NCBI GenBank assembly: GCA_028752905.1
Contig: JAQNBH010000002.1
Location: 37,950,975-38,014,974 of the forward strand
DNA length: 64,000 nt
Direction: 5' to 3'
Source: Cladorhizidae sp. MBARI D1340-BT2
Taxonomy: Eukaryota; Porifera; Demospongiae; Poecilosclerida; Cladorhizidae
The notes below the pieces were generated by a model, which did no database searches, had not been told where the DNA came from, and saw only the letters and a list, made by a program, of their open reading frames with translations. Below, in pieces: positions 53,851-63,290 of the stretch (position 1 is its first letter; every line of letters starts with the position of its first letter). The translations under genes and the position numbers were made by a program.

Positions 53851-54384
53851 ACTTCAACCTGCCTCCACCCAGTTTGATGTTGGTCCAGTGTGTATCCCCA
53901 TAGAGCTATGGCCACCTACTTCAACCTGCCTCCACCCAGTTTGATGTTGGTCCAGTGTGTGTCCCCATAGAGCTATGGCCACCTACTTCAACCTGCCTCC
54001 ACCCAGTGTGGTGTTGGTCCTGTGTGTGTCCCCATAGAGCTATGGCCACCTACTTCAACCTGCCTCCATCCAGTGTGGTGTTGGTCCAGTGTGTGCCCCC
54101 TTAGAGCTATGGCCACCTACTTCAACCTGTCTCCACCCAGTGTGGTGTTGGTCCAGTGTGGGCCCCCATAGAGCAATGGCCACCTACTTCAACATGCCTC
54201 CACCCAGTATGGTGTTGGTCCAGTGTGTGTCCCCATAGAGCTATGGCCACCTACTTCAACCTGCCTCCACCCAGTGTGGTGTTGGTCCAGTGTGTGTCCC
54301 CATAGAGCTATGGCCACCTACTTCAACCTGCCTCCACCCAATGTGATGTTGGTCCAGTGTGTGTCCCCATGTAGAGCTATGGCC
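53851..54384. repeat. 67-bp satellite array, about 8 copies
   Basis: Same unit as the other 67-bp arrays, with TTTGATGTTGG and GGGCCCCCATAGAG variants. Confidence 0.94.
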
Positions 54385-54559
54385 ACCTCCTTGTTAGTGC
54401 CAGGGCAGTGCCTAGGGCTGTAGGAACTGCTGCAGGAGTGTTGTCTGGGAGGCCCCACTAGGCCAGCCTCATAGAACATGTGATTTACTAGAGAATTTTG
54501 TTGTGTGTCGACATAATCTACAGTAATATAACCTAATTAGCACACACTTGATACTGAGG
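54385..54559. repeat. Spacer A, copy 4, left half
   Basis: The module runs from CCTCCTTGTTAGTGCCAGGG to ACTGAGG and is then interrupted by the piggyBac element. The right half resumes at 57833 with GTATGCTAGTACTCCACACA. Confidence 0.88.
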
Positions 54560-54580
54560 TTAACCGATTAAACGCCGTAA

Positions 54581-54594
54581 GCGCCATATGGCGC
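54581..54594. promoter_or_regulatory. 14-bp perfect palindrome just inside the piggyBac left end
   Basis: GCGCCATATGGCGC reads the same on both strands and starts 17 bp inside the terminus. Subterminal palindromes in DNA transposons often bind transposase; that role is an inference here. The right end has no counterpart that I could see. Confidence 0.4.
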
Positions 54595-54623
54595 GAGACC
54601 TTACATCCTTCGCCACACAAAAA

Positions 54624-54630
54624 TATATAA
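54624..54630 (+). promoter_or_regulatory. Possible TATA box of the piggyBac transposase
   Basis: TATATAA about 170 bp upstream of the chosen start codon, in the otherwise GC-balanced left end of the element. Only position and sequence support it. Confidence 0.3.
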
Positions 54631-54795
54631 AATGAACCGTTACGAGCTAACAGCCCCGGTTGGGTTCTGCACATGCCTAGTAGACTAGAGAACGTCACAA
54701 AAATGATTATTTCCGGTTGATGCATCGTGCAACAAAAATCCTGCGGTTGAACGCCATTTTTGTTGGTCGAGCTTTTTTTTTTTTACTGCTCAAAG

Positions 54796-57100
54796 ATGCT
54801 CTCCTGTGAGGACGTTATTTCTCAACTTTTAGCCGACGATTCTGGCGATTCTGGGTCAGATTCATTTGGGGAAGAAGGTGAAGACATCTATGCATACCGA
54901 GGAAACACTCTGGATCTAGTTGCTCTAAGAGAAGAGGCGTGCTTGGATGGACTTCTCGATTGTAAGTTTCTTCTAACCTTAGCGCTTCATAGCCTTTGTT
55001 TACCATAGTCAACTGAGAGTGTACTATTGCCAAATACTAGCTTATTCTGTTGGTATTCCAAATTCAGACAGGATAGTTATAGAAAAAAGTTATAGCTAAG
55101 AGTGTAGGTTGGAGTTGTTGAGTTGTTGATTTTCATTTGAATTTGAATTTACAAATGTTGACCACAAACTTGATATATATATCTTGTTTTTCCCACCCTC
55201 CCCACTACTTTTCCTACAGCATCAGATGATGAGAGTGGAGATGAGGCATCTATGACTCCTTTTGTTACATTGGAGGATGAGGAAGCCTTGCCTGAAGTCT
55301 CTACAGGGCGTAGGAACACGACTGGTGCTGGAGTTGTGCGAGGGAGAGGCGGGCGAGGGAGAGGCGGGCGAGGGAGTACTGGCCAAGGGGGAAGCAGCTC
55401 AAGTGGTAGTGGAGTCGTAAGTGTTGCTAGTGGTCCTCCAAAAGGTACTGGTAGTAGGCGGGCCAGAGGTTATAGGCGTGTGCGAGCATCTGGCACTGGT
55501 TCTGTCCGAGCATCTGGCACTGGTTCTGCCCAAGCATCTGGCACTGGTTCTAGGCTAACTGAGGTCACAGGTAAGTGGGAAATAAAGGAGCCAACTCCTT
55601 TGAAATTGGACTATACAGCAACAGCTGGTCCAACTTCTTCATTGCTTGGTGCATCAAGTACATTTTTAGATGCATTTTACCTTTTTTTTACTCTTGAAGT
55701 GTGGGAACTCCTAGTAGCAGAGACGAACAGTTACGTTTCTAGGATGGCTAGTCTCTCCAGGCCATGGGTAGATACTAATATAGAGGAAATGAAAGCTTTT
55801 GTAGGAATGTTGATAATAATGGGAGTTTCCACACTTCCATACTTAGAATTGTACTGGTCCACTAATCACTCGGATTTGTCTGGATCTTTGGTTCGTAAAG
55901 TAATGCCTAGGACTCGGTTTTTGGAGCTAATGCGTTATGTACATGTAAATTCTATTGATGGTTTGTTGGTTACAAAGGGTAACCTGAATTATGATCGGCT
56001 TTATAAGGTAAGGAAGTTATTAGATTTGATTACTCCTAAGTTTGAGAGTGAATATACTTTGCATCAAGAGCTTAGTATTGATGAAGCTATGATTCCCTTT
56101 CAAGGTAGGCTTGGCTTCAAACAGTATATGAAGGACAAACCAATAAAATGGGGGATAAAAGTGTTTGTCCTTTGTGATGCTAGGAATGGGTACATTTATC
56201 GGTTGCAGATTTATACAGGTAAGAACGTGGAAGTATATAGCTGATAAAACTGGTTTGTGTAGTAGAGTTGTTTTAGATTTGTTAGAAGGATTAGAACATA
56301 AGAACTTCCATGTGTACATGGACAATTATTATACTAGTCCTAATTTATTTCAAACGCTTACAAGTAAAGGCTTTGGTGCATGTGGTACAGCTAGGTATAC
56401 TAGGAGGAACTTTCCTCCAGATTTAGTAACAAAAGCTTCGATTAGAAATAGAGGTTATTATGATTATAGGTCTAATGGTGCACTCCTGGCTTTAGTTTGG
56501 GTAGATAAACGGTCAATCTACATGATAACTAATATACATCCCGCGGAAAATAATTTAGTACCTCCTACTGTAAAAAGGCGCAAAATTGATGGTTCTAGAG
56601 AGGATCTGCCATGTCCCCCATGTTTGCCTGATTATCAGTCATTCATGAGAGGTGTGGACAGAGCAGATCAGAGAATAGGCTACTATAATTTGGGTAGAAA
56701 GTCTAGGAGATGGTGGAAAAGGGTTTTTTCGTATTTGATAGAAGCTTGTTTATTGAATTCATTTATTTTGTTTTCTTCTGTCCGAGCTCCAATATCAGTA
56801 AGGAAGGGTAATTATCTAGAAGCTAGGATTGTTCTAGCTAAATCTTTGATTGGTTCTTTCTCTTCTCGGCAGCGTGCAGGTCAACGTTGTAGTCAGGCAA
56901 ATAGTCAGCTAGATCGCCTCAATTTAAAACTAGGTCATTTCCCACAGTGCTGTGCAAAGAAGCGCTGTGTAGTTTGCATTTGTAAAGGTTACAGGCATGA
57001 GGCAAGGTCCCAGTGTTGTTTTTGTAAGGTTCCTTTGTGTGGTGGATCAACAGGCCGTGACTGTTTTCGTAAATACCATACCTTGGTGGACTATCAGTAA
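54796..57100 (+). CDS. piggyBac transposase (PGBD-like), two exons, one apparent frameshift
   Basis: Cut-and-paste transposase acting in the nucleus on TTAA sites. Exon 1 (54796-54961) starts MLSCEDVISQLL and is acidic. The intron 54962-55219 has GTAAGT and TACAG borders and joins in phase. Exon 2 has a Gly/Arg/Ser-rich linker (about 55300-55560), then the DDE_Tnp_1_7 domain. The three catalytic aspartates are visible: SIDEAMIPFQGR (Asp codon 56080), VYMDNYYTSP (56321) and MRGVDRADQR (56657). The C-terminus has the PGBD cysteine-rich zinc domain, with CVVC, CCFCKVPLC and CFRKYH. Total length would be about 681 residues, long for the family because of the linker. Near 56240, between LQIYTGKNVEVY and ADKTGLCSRVV, one extra base breaks the frame. 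Treating 56220-56241 as a 22-nt GT-AG intron would also restore the frame but is implausibly short. Start chosen at the second ATG because the first lies in a T-rich tract. Confidence 0.88.
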
Positions 57101-57109
57101 TGTTTATGC

Positions 57110-57235
57110 ACCCCCTGCTCCTTTCTGTGCTTCTCTCTTGTTCCCTGCTCCTTCGTCTACTTCTCTCTTGTTCCCTGCCCCTTCGTCTACTTCTCTCGTT
57201 CCCTGTCCCTTCGTCTACTTCTCTCGTCTCTTCAG
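57110..57235. repeat. CT-rich short tandem repeat in piggyBac 3' UTR
   Basis: About five imperfect units containing CCTTCGTCTACTTCTCTC, just downstream of the transposase stop codon at 57098-57100. Confidence 0.8.
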
Positions 57236-57278
57236 TATTCAAGTGTTATTCTTATCCTGGTATCTCATGTTTGTGTAG

Positions 57279-57284
57279 AATAAA
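57279..57284 (+). other. Polyadenylation signal of the piggyBac transposase
   Basis: AATAAA lies about 180 bp after the stop codon and is the first canonical signal downstream. The remaining 540 bp to the right end has no further recognisable gene. Confidence 0.55.
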
Positions 57285-57828
57285 AACATGGTGAAATATC
57301 ATGCCGGAGACCAAGCAAGCTATACCCAAGACTGAGCAAGTTCTACTCTACCCGTGACAGCAAGACCGGAGCTCTACCCAAGACACTCACTTACATAATT
57401 GTGTTTTATATTATGGTTTTATTCTAGTATGTGTTAGCATTTTCACTCTCTTATAATTTGTTTTTTGTATTATTATTTGTTAGCATTTTGATGGGGAAAA
57501 CAACCCACTGGCTTTGCATATGGTAGAGGGTTTGTAAATAGATGCTCCATCTTGTGTTGGCATTATAATGTGTGTATAATAGTGTGAAAATATGAAAATA
57601 TTCACCCCCAAGAAGATGACAAGGTTTTATAATGCTGGTTAGTTCTGCCCAGTTGGTAAGGAAGGCTCGATTTTTTTACAGGAAGTAGAGCTATCATGTG
57701 GCTTAATATGACCCAAGTTTCATGGGTGGAGTCCCTGCAGAACGGAAGATATAAAAATAATAAGTAAAATACCTCGTTAATTCATGAATAATTTGCCCGC
57801 GGGTACTAGGAATACGGCGTGTAATCGG
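57285..57828. other. piggyBac right-end non-coding region
   Basis: AT-rich sequence between the polyadenylation signal and the inverted terminus, with GTGTTAGCATTTT and TTTGTTAGCATTTT as a local duplication (57432 and 57477). No open frame of note. Confidence 0.6.
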
Positions 57829-57832
57829 TTAA

Positions 57833-57978
57833 GTATGCTAGTACTCCACACACTTGTAAGATGTCCACCTCACCTGACTCAGCTTCAGCATGGACCATCA
57901 TTGAGCATGCGTGAGCATGGTGTGCTCCATGTGGGATAGCTCAGGTGCTGGTTGATGTGCAGATGTGCTACACACGTG
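57833..57978. repeat. Spacer A, copy 4, right half
   Basis: GTATGCTAGTACTCCACACA to GCTACACACGTGAGCATGTG, matching 49735-49875. It shows that spacer A is continuous once the piggyBac element is removed. Confidence 0.88.
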
Positions 57979-58497
57979 AGCATGTGCTAGTGTTGGGGCC
58001 AGGGCAATGGCTAGGGCCAGTTCAGTTGCTACTGTTAGGGCCAGGGCAATGGCTAGGGCCAGTGCAGTTGCTAGTGTTAGGGCCAGGGTAATGGCTAGGG
58101 CCAGTGCAGTTGCTAGTGTTAGGGCCAGGGCAATGGCTAGGGCCAGTGCAGTTGCTAGTGTTAGGGACAGGGCAATGGCTAGGGCCAGTACAGTTGCTAG
58201 TGTTAGTGCCAGGGTAATGGCTAGGGCCAGTGCAGTTGCTAGTGTTAGGGCCAGGGTAATGGCTAGGGCCAATGCAGTTGCTAGTGTTAGGGCCAGGGTA
58301 ATGGCTAGGGCCAGTGCAGTTGCTAGTGTTAGGGCCAGGGTAATGGCTAGGGCCAGTGCAGTTGCTAGTATTAGGGCCAGGGTAATGGCTAGGGCCACTG
58401 TAGTTGCTAGTGTTAGGGCCAGGGTAATGGCTAGGGCCAGTGCAGTTGCTAGTATTAGGGCCAGGGTAATGGCTAGGGCCAGTGCAGTTGCTAGTAC
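57979..58497 (+). repeat. 42-bp satellite array, about 12 copies
   Basis: Same unit and orientation as 49876-50790. All units keep the GCTAGGGCCAGTGCAGTTGC core with scattered substitutions. It ends at GCTAGTACCACATCC. Confidence 0.95.
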
Positions 58498-59429
58498 CAC
58501 ATCCTTTTAGTTTATGAGGTGACTCAGATCTGGTGCCAATACCATTTTGTGTTCTAGAATATTGTGATTTGGACTTAGAGCTCCATAGATTCTGCACACT
58601 TCACTGTATGGACTTGATATATAGCTCAAAAGATAGGTCTCTCTGTGTGCTCTCTCTTGATACTAAAAACTGTTGCATAGTATAGCCATGCTAAAGTTAC
58701 AGGCAGTCAAAGTTGGGGCCCTCATAACCTGAATGTCTATGTGATAATTGAAATACATGTAGTATCATTACTAGAGGAAGCTACTCTACTATGTGAGTAT
58801 TCTAATGGCCATGCTCTAGGTGGTGTGTGTGTGTGGTAGAGATATGTAGAGGGTGTGTGGGCTCCAATGGTGTCCCAACACAACTATGTATATTGTTACA
58901 TAACACATTCCAGGGTAACCTGCTTGAGGAGACATCCACACCAGCTCCCTGTGGCCCCATAAATCATGATGACCTCATCTCTACACTAGCAAGACTTATG
59001 CAACATTGAGCAGTGGAGCAGGAGACATGAATCAATGGCTGCATACTCCATCATGAGCTTCTAATGTGAGTGTGTGTGTGTGTGTGTGTGTGAGTGTGTG
59101 TGGTGTGTGTGTGTGTGTGTTCACAGGTTGTATGGGGCAGTAGCTATTGGTGCACTCACCCTGAAAACCGTGGGCTACCATGAAAGTGCATATCTGTGCA
59201 CACATTCATGCTGTGCTAGTGATTGATGTGCCACCTGCAGCCAGTGTAGAGTGCTTGCTGAGGGCAGTTTAGTTTGGCCCTACATGGTCATGTATTGGAG
59301 CTGCAGGTTGCCATGTGAAGTGGAGCTAGTCCTCACCTCTTGCTAGTAGCTACTTGCCATGTATGCTACAAACATAACAACACCTCGTGGTCATGACTTT
59401 ATAGCTCATGAATTCCACACACTTCACTG
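58498..59429. repeat. Spacer B, copy 4, left part
   Basis: It carries the inverted-repeat arm (58582-58690, with AGATAGGTCTCTCTGTGTGC), then the TG-rich tract (59066-59122), and is collinear with 50865-51728 apart from small deletions. Collinearity stops near 59425 at CACACACTTCACTGG. Confidence 0.85.
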
Positions 59430-60300
59430 GCCAGTATGGGCCATTTTTTTCTTCAAAAAACTCGCACCTCTTTCAAGGGCCATAACTCCTGAACTACACC
59501 CACTATGCCCGTGATTTTATGCTCAAAAGATAGATCTCTCTTAGTGCTTCAAAACAACATTTAAAAAGTGAGGATATGGTCTGTATACAATGTGTGACAT
59601 GCAGAAAAGCTGGGAAAAGTGAACCTTAAAACCCTACAAAGCCTAGCTCAAAAAATAAAACAGCTATGGCTTCCAAAACTCTTGGTAATATTGCTTAGAC
59701 ACTAATGAGTGATTTAATAGAGTTAAATAGTGCTTGCTAAGTGCACTACCAGCTGTACAATTGGCTGTGTGCCAGTGCTTTTAATTGCCACTAAGGACAG
59801 TTGTGAATAAACTTTTAACTTGGAAGCTACTACTTAACTAACTCTATTAAATCATAGAGCAAAGACAGAGCTATAAAATAATTTATCATGTAGCTATCTA
59901 CTCCACTCATAGAGAATAGTACAAATAGAACTACTGTGATATTTTACCATATCGCGTACTTGTTATTACCTACTTGTTATTACCTACTTGTTATTACCTA
60001 CCCGATATGCGCATGCTCAGTAAAGGTTTGCGCATCCTCAGTCCCATGATAAATACATTATTAAATTGAAACGGTGAAATACCACTCGTCTGATTGGCCG
60101 GTATTTTCCTGCGGCACTCGTGGAAATACTAGCCACAGACTCGTGATATTTCCCCGTATCAATGTAATAACGTATATATATAATTAAGTAGGTATACACT
60201 AATTTTTCTTAGAGATATCCTTTTTTGAAATTCAAAAAGGCTCTTTTTTTGGAAATGTGGGAAATCGCTGTTGAAGTTGGACTATATATTTTCAAGGGGA
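59430..60300. other. Segment absent from the other spacer B copies
   Basis: AT-rich DNA with no long frame. It has GATTTTATGCTCAAAAGATAGATCTCTCTTAG (here split as GCTCAAAAGATAGATCTCTC near 59522), a distant relative of the inverted-repeat arm motif. It also has three copies of a 15-bp repeat TACTTGTTATTACC (59956-60001) and a hairpin at 60073-60155. It is probably one or more inserted non-autonomous elements, but I could not define ends. Confidence 0.45.
60073..60155. repeat. Imperfect hairpin of about 83 bp
   Basis: GGTGAAATACCACTCGTCTG pairs with CAGACTCGTGATATTTCCCC at 60136-60155 with five mismatches, and the inner stems (ATTGGCCGGTATTTTCC and GGAAATACTAGCCACA) also pair. The loop is about TGCGGCACTCG. 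Confidence 0.6.
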
Positions 60301-60560
60301 GACAATGGTATTTTTTTGTATTTTTTAAAAAACTTGTGATTACAACTTTAGAGCTCCGTAGATTCTGCAACCTTCATGGTATAGACTTGATATATAGCTC
60401 AAAAGATAGGTCTCTCTGTGTGCTCTCTTTTGATACTCAAATATGTTTCATAGGTATAACTATAGGCAAGTTACTAGACCATGAAGTAGAGGGACCTCAA
60501 AAACCTGCGTCCCAAAGTCCCCATCCAGAATAACTCCAGATTGCTAAGTGCCAAAAAATT
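60301..60560. repeat. Single arm related to the palindromic MITE
   Basis: From GTGATTACAACTTTAGAGCT through AGATAGGTCTCTCTGTGTGC to CATAGGTATAACTATAGGCA it follows one arm of the 46558-47331 palindrome. The opposite arm is missing here. Confidence 0.75.
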
Positions 60561-61365
60561 GAAGTGGAGCCAGCCCTCACCTCTTGCTAGTAGCTACTTG
60601 CCAGCATCAAGTCTTGAGTGGCTACAAGCACTGGGACTGGTAGAGCTGCACAAATACTACAGATGGGGCCAGCAGATTATATGCTTATTTTCCTGTGAAG
60701 AGGGAGGGGTCTAAATTATATACTGACAAACATGACCATGTGGTTATGACTTTCCTGCTCCTAGATTGCACACACTTCACTGTAGATATGCAGTATATTG
60801 TAGAGTGGCTGGAACATTGTTGATGTTCCAGCCACCCACACTTGCCCAAGTGCTTGACCACCTACTTATGTTTGAGCTAATAATGACAGCACTTATTGTA
60901 TGGGAGAGCTCCTCTAGCCTCAGGTGCTAATTTCAATGCCTTGCACATAACAATTAGCAGCTAGAAAAACTTGGGCAGGTGGTTTGGAGTCCCCAACTTT
61001 GACTCCCTATACCTTGTGGATGCTTGTACCTATATACATGTATGCAACAGTTTTTAGAGTGTCAAGAGAGAGCACACAGAGAGACCTATCTTTTCATTTC
61101 TAGATCAAGTCCATACAGTGAAGTGTGCAGAATCTATGGAGGTCCAAAGTGGTAACCACAGTTGTTTAACACTTTGGTACCTTATTCATTTTTGGAGAGG
61201 TATGCAATGAAGTGGGCGGCTAAAAGTATCGTAACTCAAGAATGGTTGACAATAATGAGCTGAAGCTTGAAATGCAGTTAGTATAATAGTGAAGCTAGTG
61301 AATGGTGAGGGACAAAGATTAGAATGTATTTTTAGGGATTAAAAAAAGAATTGTCTACTCCACCT
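60561..61365. repeat. Spacer B, copy 4, right part
   Basis: Collinear with 21417-22190, from GTGGAGCCAGCCCTCACCTC to GAATTGTCTACTCCACCT, including the inverted arm at 61035-61170 and the GAAGTGGGCGGCTAAAAGTA lead-in. No conserved frame. Confidence 0.85.
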
Positions 61366-61584
61366 GAGAATAGAGTTAGGGCTTGGACAATGACTAATGA
61401 TTAGAGATAGGATTGGGAGGATCAGGGCCAAGGGATTGGCTAGGGCTAGGGCAATAGCTAGGGTTAGGGTTAGGGCTTGGATTATGACTAGGTTTATCGC
61501 TTGGACAATGGCTATGTTATGTTTATCACTAGAGTTAAGGTTTGGATAATGACTACTTAGGGCCTGGACAATGACTACGGTTAG
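61366..61584 (+). repeat. Telomere-like array, degenerate and short
   Basis: It consists of a few diverged 24-bp and 84-bp-type units, with AGGGCCAAGGGATTGGCTAG and GCTAGGGTTAGGGTTAGGGC at 61426-61475. The order of variants near the end matches the end of the array before 46400 (ATTATGACTAGG then TATCGCTTGG). It is probably the remnant of a larger array reduced by unequal exchange. Confidence 0.85.
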
Positions 61585-63290
61585 GGTTTGGAAGGTCAGG
61601 GCCAAGGGATTGGCTAGGGATAGGGCAATGGCTAGAGTTACATGTGAATGGGATTAAGGCAAGTATGTCCTCCATTCTTGATTATTAAAATCTTATGGTA
61701 TAGTCAATTGGGTTAAAAAAAACACGTTTCCCTTAACTTTACCTTTTAAGAGCCAGAGTAAAGGATTTACTGAAAACACATGTGCCCTCCTCTAGTACTT
61801 TACTATCAAATGATGACTAACATAAATAAAATAAAATATCCTATGTCCTATAATGAAATATTAATAAAAATATTTATTAATATGGTGGCTTTTTTAGGGG
61901 TAAAAAAAAAATCCGGTTCGGGGTAAAAAAAACCACTCCCTTAAAAATATCCTAAAAGATAAAATCAAATGTAATTACTTCAATATTTTATCAATTGAAT
62001 CTTTTTTCATTAAAATTTGTTCCAATACATGTAGTACAGTAAATAGTACAATAATGGTTTACAGTTGGTTTTATTGCATTTTCTTAATTGAAAATTTATC
62101 ACTTTTGCTTCACACTCAAACTTCAGCAGTGCCTTCCCTAGACTAACTGTTTCCACTACTGGCTGAACAGGGCCATACATGCAACCATCCACTGCTACTA
62201 TCTCCACATCTTCCTGCTTTGGCCAATCATAGAAAATGCGTGTTGAGTCTGTGCTTCACTCTCTTTTTTTGAAGGAAGGTTAATTCAGCTGAAGTGGGAT
62301 CAGCATCTTCGTCATCACTGAAAACTTTTGATAGTCCATGTACCATTGATAATCAAAGACTAAAGTTAGTTCATTCATATTCAGTTACTCACATTATATA
62401 TATATATACTATTGTATCATTCTGTCCATCAGAATGATATAGTCCATGTACCATTCAATAGGTGGTTTATTCATATTCAAATAATTCATATTACTCACAA
62501 TTATGCTTTAACTCACAAATTAGCATGACTGGAGAAGAAGAAAATGAAAATATAGTACTTGGGGGGAAAAATAGAAAAAAATTGCAAAAAAAAACAGCTG
62601 GCTTTTTTTAACCCCGAGTGACCAAAAATATCTGGGGTAAAAAAAAAGCCAGTCCAAAAAACCCTAAAATATCAGATTTTTTGTTTTTTATAAACCATTT
62701 AGTAACTATTTTCTTTTGGCTAGCGCTCAAAATTTACTAATCTACCCAAAAGTTCAGTGAGTCAGAAAAAAGTTATTTCTGGTATTTTCTACATGTTTAG
62801 GTTCTTTATTTTGTCATATCCTCCCAGTCAATATTTTTATACAAAAACACACATTAATGAAAAGCCATTAAAAGTACTTGACAGATCAAGGATTGCTTAA
62901 ATTCTTAAAGCAGTTGTGTCTTCCCAGACCCCTGGTCTTTTTTTACCCCAACTTCCCCCCCGGCTACTCCAATTGACTATAACTTGAGAATCCCCTTCTT
63001 CAAGGAGAGGAGGGATGGCTGCCACCAGGACATGTCTTTGCTTCCACCATTCTGTCACTCCACAGAGACATCTGCTGGCCCCCACAAACATACTCCTACA
63101 TGTATTGTATATACAGAATCAGTGGGTGTGCAATATTTAGGGAATAGGAAATCTCATTAGCTCCTGCTCTTATGATAGCAGTGGGTTGCTAAGCAACTAG
63201 ATAATGCATAACTTCCCCCTGCCCTTTGAAATGTGTGGTCAAGTGTGAAGAGTATTATATACTGCATTTAATGTTTTTAGATTTTTAATC
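61585..63290. repeat. Spacer C, copy 3
   Basis: Collinear with copies 1 and 2. It contains the empty site CCTTTTAAGAGCC near 61741, matching the filled TTAA site at 46554 in copy 2. Confidence 0.88.
62010..62346 (-). pseudogene. Coding-like fragment of unknown family, copy 3
   Basis: Minus-strand frame from 62249 reads DSTRIFYDWPKQEDVEIVAV, then DGCMYGPVQPVVETVSLGK. A 2-base deletion near 62096 removes the normal stop and extends the frame to 62010. The upstream acidic frame begins at 62346. It differs from copy 2 by a few residues, for example SLGKALLKF for SRGKTPLKF. Confidence 0.45.

Larger units (their letters stand above)
54564..57828 (+). mobile_element. piggyBac-superfamily DNA transposon, structurally complete
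   Basis: TTAA lies on both sides (54560-54563 and 57829-57832). The left end CCGATTAAACGCCGTA matches the complemented right end CCGATTACACGCCGTA at 15 of 16 positions. Three other copies of spacer A in the window carry GAGGTTAGGTATGC or close variants without any insertion. The 3265-bp element contains one transposase gene with a short intron, a CT-rich 3' repeat and a polyadenylation signal. Near-identical ends and a largely open gene suggest fairly recent insertion. Confidence 0.93.
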
